DNA of 64,000 nt from Paracentrotus lividus (lineage: Eukaryota > Echinodermata > Echinoidea > Camarodonta > Echinidae): assembly GCA_940671915.1 (NCBI GenBank), contig CALNVZ010002974.1:45788793-45852792 (forward strand), in the 5' to 3' direction. The notes under the pieces are model-generated. The model was not told where the DNA came from, ran no database searches, and worked only from the letters and a program-made list of their open reading frames with translations. The number at the start of each line of letters is the position of its first letter. The first letter of the stretch is position 1. This document shows, piece after piece, positions 60,828 to 64,000 of this stretch. The translations under genes were made by a program, and so were the position numbers.

Positions 60828-61214
60828 CTGCATTCTGCTGGCTGCTTAACGTTCAGATGGATAAAACACAACAACTTCTAATAGAGTATTCCAGTAATGG
60901 AGCAAGAGAGTTGGTGAGGAGACGATTTTTTGAAATATTGAGTAAAGCGCGCGTAATCCGATTTGGTAACAGAGCACAAATTCACGATGTGAGATGCGTC
61001 TGCGAGGAGTTACCGGCAGCGTTGACTTGGGATGGGAAGATGTCACAAGTTGCTTACGATTGCTGGAAATCTAGATGAGCTACTTGCGGGAAAAGTCTGG
61101 AGAAGTAGTGTATCAACTGTAAAAATCTCACATTTAAATACGGACTGTAATGATGGAAGATATTAAATATTCCACTGGTTTGATTGAATGAGAGAAAGAG
61201 AGACAGAGAGGGGA

Positions 61215-61365
61215 GTTGAACACTTGTCTCCGCGTGAAGTACGGCGTACGGAAGCCGGTGTATTCGCGCCAGGCATAGCCCTCACACAGCGTTAGGTAAA
61301 TACAGCTTTAACGTACAGCTGAGTCTATGCACAAAAAGTAGTATACGTAGCCCCGCCCATTATTG
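61215..61365 (-). promoter_or_regulatory. CpG-rich region upstream of the RRM exon, possible 5' exon or promoter
   Basis: This segment lies about 400 nt upstream of the first RRM exon in the gene's direction. It is CpG-rich and, on the minus strand, contains a GC-box (GGGCGGGGC near 61350). About 90 nt further into the transcript direction there is an ATG opening MPGANTPASVRRTSRG. No convincing donor follows that ATG, so I do not call it a coding exon. It is a reasonable place to look for the missing 5' end of the gene. Confidence 0.2.
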
Positions 61366-64000
61366 CCTGTCACTGCTGTTATAACATGTACACCACGACT
61401 GAGCTCATGAATAATACACCCGCCGCCTCTTATAATATTGATATTTGGCCTCAGGCTGTGCGTGTGAATGCTGAAGGGATTTCACTGTTATACCTTGTTT
61501 TCTCAAGTCCTGTCCGAGGGTCCACAAGCTCAAAGTAAAGAAAGGAAAGAGAGAAGAGCGAGAGAGAAGAGAGAGAGAGTTGGAAGGGGAGGGTTTTAAA
61601 AGAAAGAGGTGTTCTAAATCGAGGATTAAATGAAAGTGGACCAGTTGGTCTACTGTCCCACAGCACATTGGGGATTCATTGTATTTCTGAAGTATAATGA
61701 TAAAGTTTTAGATAACGCAGAGAGATTCCAAACTGACGTATCGAGTAACAACTTCCGAATAATACAAGCTAGAAAACCTCACATTTGAAAAAGAATGCCA
61801 TGTTTGTAGCTGCTTTAGCCGACGCTCACTCTTCAGCAAATCTATAAATTTATCATTACAAGTCTAACCAATACCATTGTACACCAAAAGTAAAGGGCTA
61901 CATAATACTGCATATTGTAGTTGCATATGACCCTCTGCGCACTACGCCGCGACCTCGTTACATGTTTCAAAAGGGATGATCACACAGCTGTTTTCACTAG
62001 AGGGATCTGTATACAATAAGTTCTATACACAATGAAGGTTATAATACTATTTAAATATGTTAAATGTGAATGTGGAGAACAGTATTCCAGATGCAAATTA
62101 ATGAATGATTTTATATAATCATTCAGCGGCGTCCACGTCTAAATCAGATTACGACCAGAACGATTAGCAGAAATGACATTGAACGTAAGACGCTATTACG
62201 AAGCTTGTGAAAAATCAAATTAATATTGAAAGGAAACTAATTATGATCGAAAGAGAGTAATTAAAACCTTAAAAAAAAAAGAATAATTGCAATGACCAGC
62301 CAAATAACAGTAATTTTGATAGATGAAAAGCTAAAGTAATATCGCAATGTTATTTTTGTATGTGTTCTGTTATTTTGTGGAACTATGACATATCTCATTC
62401 ATGGCCAATCTAAAGGGACAAAGAACTATTAGTTGTCGGGTGGCGCTGAAAACAGCTGATGTGAGTTGAAAAGAACCATCTGCACAACACTGGAAACCCA
62501 TGAATGGGACTTAAGGCCAAATAGATCGGATTTGCGACAAAATTAAGAAAACGTTTATACTGAGTTTTATATGCAGATACCATTGAAACGACTCCAACCG
62601 ACACAGCTAGCTTGACATATGTCGGTTTAACGTAATATTTGTTTGGTTGATGTCTCGTCGGTCGGTTATTTGTGTAACTCGATACGCGAACTAATCCTCT
62701 ACTACCCGTATTGAACCATGAATACATGAGGGGAGGGGGTATTAGATCAAGCTCTTGCTGATCATAAACGTATTAAAAGTGTAAAAAGAAGACAAAAGCA
62801 ATTTTTTTTTGTCTGGATGCAGAACAACTCGACGGGGTGAAGGTATCCATTGAAAATAATCATGATAATCGCCGTTCACTTTGCTGGAGCAAAACAGAAA
62901 TAGATTTTTTTATTTCGTCATACTTATGACTAGAAATTATAACAAAAGTAATATATATTGTTTAAAAAAACCTACTTTAGTGTAATGAAATATCAGTATA
63001 CTAGATTAGCAAAAATACAACATAAGGCATTTCCTGCAAACCTTCTTTGATGTGTAGCTGTCCCTTTAAATATTGTGTCGGATTTGAATCAGACAGAGAG
63101 AGAATCGAGGGAATATTTTATATGAGCTTCATGTTCTCCATGAGTTGTTTTATTCACCATAATCGTCTGGAGGCTATCATACTTTGACTCCCACGAGCTT
63201 GTATTGTTAGCTTTGTTAATATAAATCTCATTGTGTTGATCTTCTCATTCACGTATTTTATCATTTTTTTTTTCATATTCATCTTGAGAACCGTCCTTTG
63301 AAAAAAACTACAGTTCGCATGATAGAAAGGAGGAGATCTATTTATTTTTTTATTTTTTATTTTATTATCATGTTTTTTTTGGGGGGGGGGGGGGGAGGGG
63401 GCGGGCAAATAACGTGTACATTTTCAATTCGTCATGAAGGTTTGAAGTAAGTGTGGATAATGTTCTGTTCTCGTCTCTCTCTTCTCATCCTCTCTCTCTT
63501 CTCTCATTCGATATATGTGATATATGGATGAATGATGATTGTGAGCAAAACAAAATAGGTAACAATGCGTATATATTCAGGCATCAAAACGGACATGTTA
63601 TTATCTCAGAAATTTTCAGAATGATTTCTATTCCCTTATCTGTTAGATTAAATCATTTAAGAAGTTATGGTATACTTTTGCGATTGTAAGACCTATTTAA
63701 GTACCATACGGCAACTTATTGAAAAGGATGTTCCGAATAAAATATCCTCATCATAAAAACATGCAGAGAACAGATGAGAATTAACATTTGATTTCTTTGA
63801 ATATGTACATGTGTAAATAAAATATAGCTTATTCATATATAGTCGAGTAACAAGCCAACATAACTTCGATGACAAATAATAAATAGATAATCTAAGAAAC
63901 AGGTGTTGAAAATCTGCCTTAATATCCTCATGAAAGATCGTATTCTGCCCTCTTTGAACAAGACGCGGGCCTCGAGCGTGATCAGGAGGGAAGACTGAGC
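61366..64000. other. Upstream region of the RBM24/38-like gene, no exon identified
   Basis: AT-rich with GA-rich patches near 61.55 kb and the T8-G15 junction at 63.4 kb. The missing N-terminal exon may lie here or beyond the window; no ATG followed by a good donor was recognised. The 105-codon minus-strand frame at 62410-62727 has no recognisable domain. Confidence 0.4.
63373..63395 (+). repeat. T8 followed by G15
   Basis: Homopolymer junction followed by GAGGGGGCGGG. Confidence 0.95.

Noticed and set aside
60803..61078. 91-codon plus-strand frame overlapping the RRM exon
   Set aside because: It is antisense to the identified RRM exon at one end and shows no recognisable content in the rest.

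Overview
This window looks like nuclear DNA from a marine invertebrate animal, most likely an echinoderm and probably a sea urchin. I infer this from the AT-rich, intron-like sequence, the many (GA)n, poly-G and poly-T tracts, the recurring TACATGTA palindrome, the SINE tails with the AAGCGCTATATAA signature, and several short palindromic MITEs of kinds I associate with echinoderm genomes. There are no operons, no bacterial-style genes and no rRNA. Nearly all long open frames are low-complexity or lie inside repeats.

The one gene I can identify with confidence is on the minus strand. It is an RBM24/RBM38 (SEB4, C. elegans SUP-12) type RNA-binding protein. Its single RRM domain is split across two exons about 10.8 kb apart. 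The first (60671-60827) carries beta1 to RNP1 and ends at GYGF with a GTAAGT donor. The second (49689-49821) resumes with VTM and runs through the [20 protein letters not shown] block to a GTAAGA donor. The phases match exactly. The upstream exon lacks one base in the RNP2 segment, so beta1 and the rest of the RRM lie in different frames. A phase-compatible 85-nt exon with a strong acceptor lies at 33690-33774. A possible Cys-rich terminal exon lies at 29900-29990. Together they could give this protein an unusual C-terminal tail, but that part is inference.

Layout. 1-3.2 kb is unremarkable. 3.2-3.7 kb holds an 80-bp minisatellite with telomere-like motifs. 8.59-8.90 kb holds a TTAA-flanked MITE. 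14.4 kb has a C-rich degenerate minisatellite. SINE tails lie at 17.0 and 45.3 kb and a tRNA-headed SINE at 41.6 kb. Palindromic MITEs lie at 19.3, 23.7, 43.2, 44.1, 48.7 and 58.9 kb, with a fragment at 30.1 kb. 40.2 kb has a large (CTT)n array with near-mirror composition. 47.5 kb has an inverted array of 42-bp units. 55.8-56.8 kb is a 1-kb foldback element. The gene therefore sits in a repeat-rich setting, and its introns host at least five of these elements.

No previously undescribed multi-gene system is evident. The observations most worth checking are the broken RNP2 and altered RNP1 of the RBM24/38-like gene and its possible Cys-rich 3' exons. Next are the tandem-inverted 42-bp array, which reads as a 14-residue repeat in a 134-codon open frame, and the A/B alternation in the telomere-like minisatellite.
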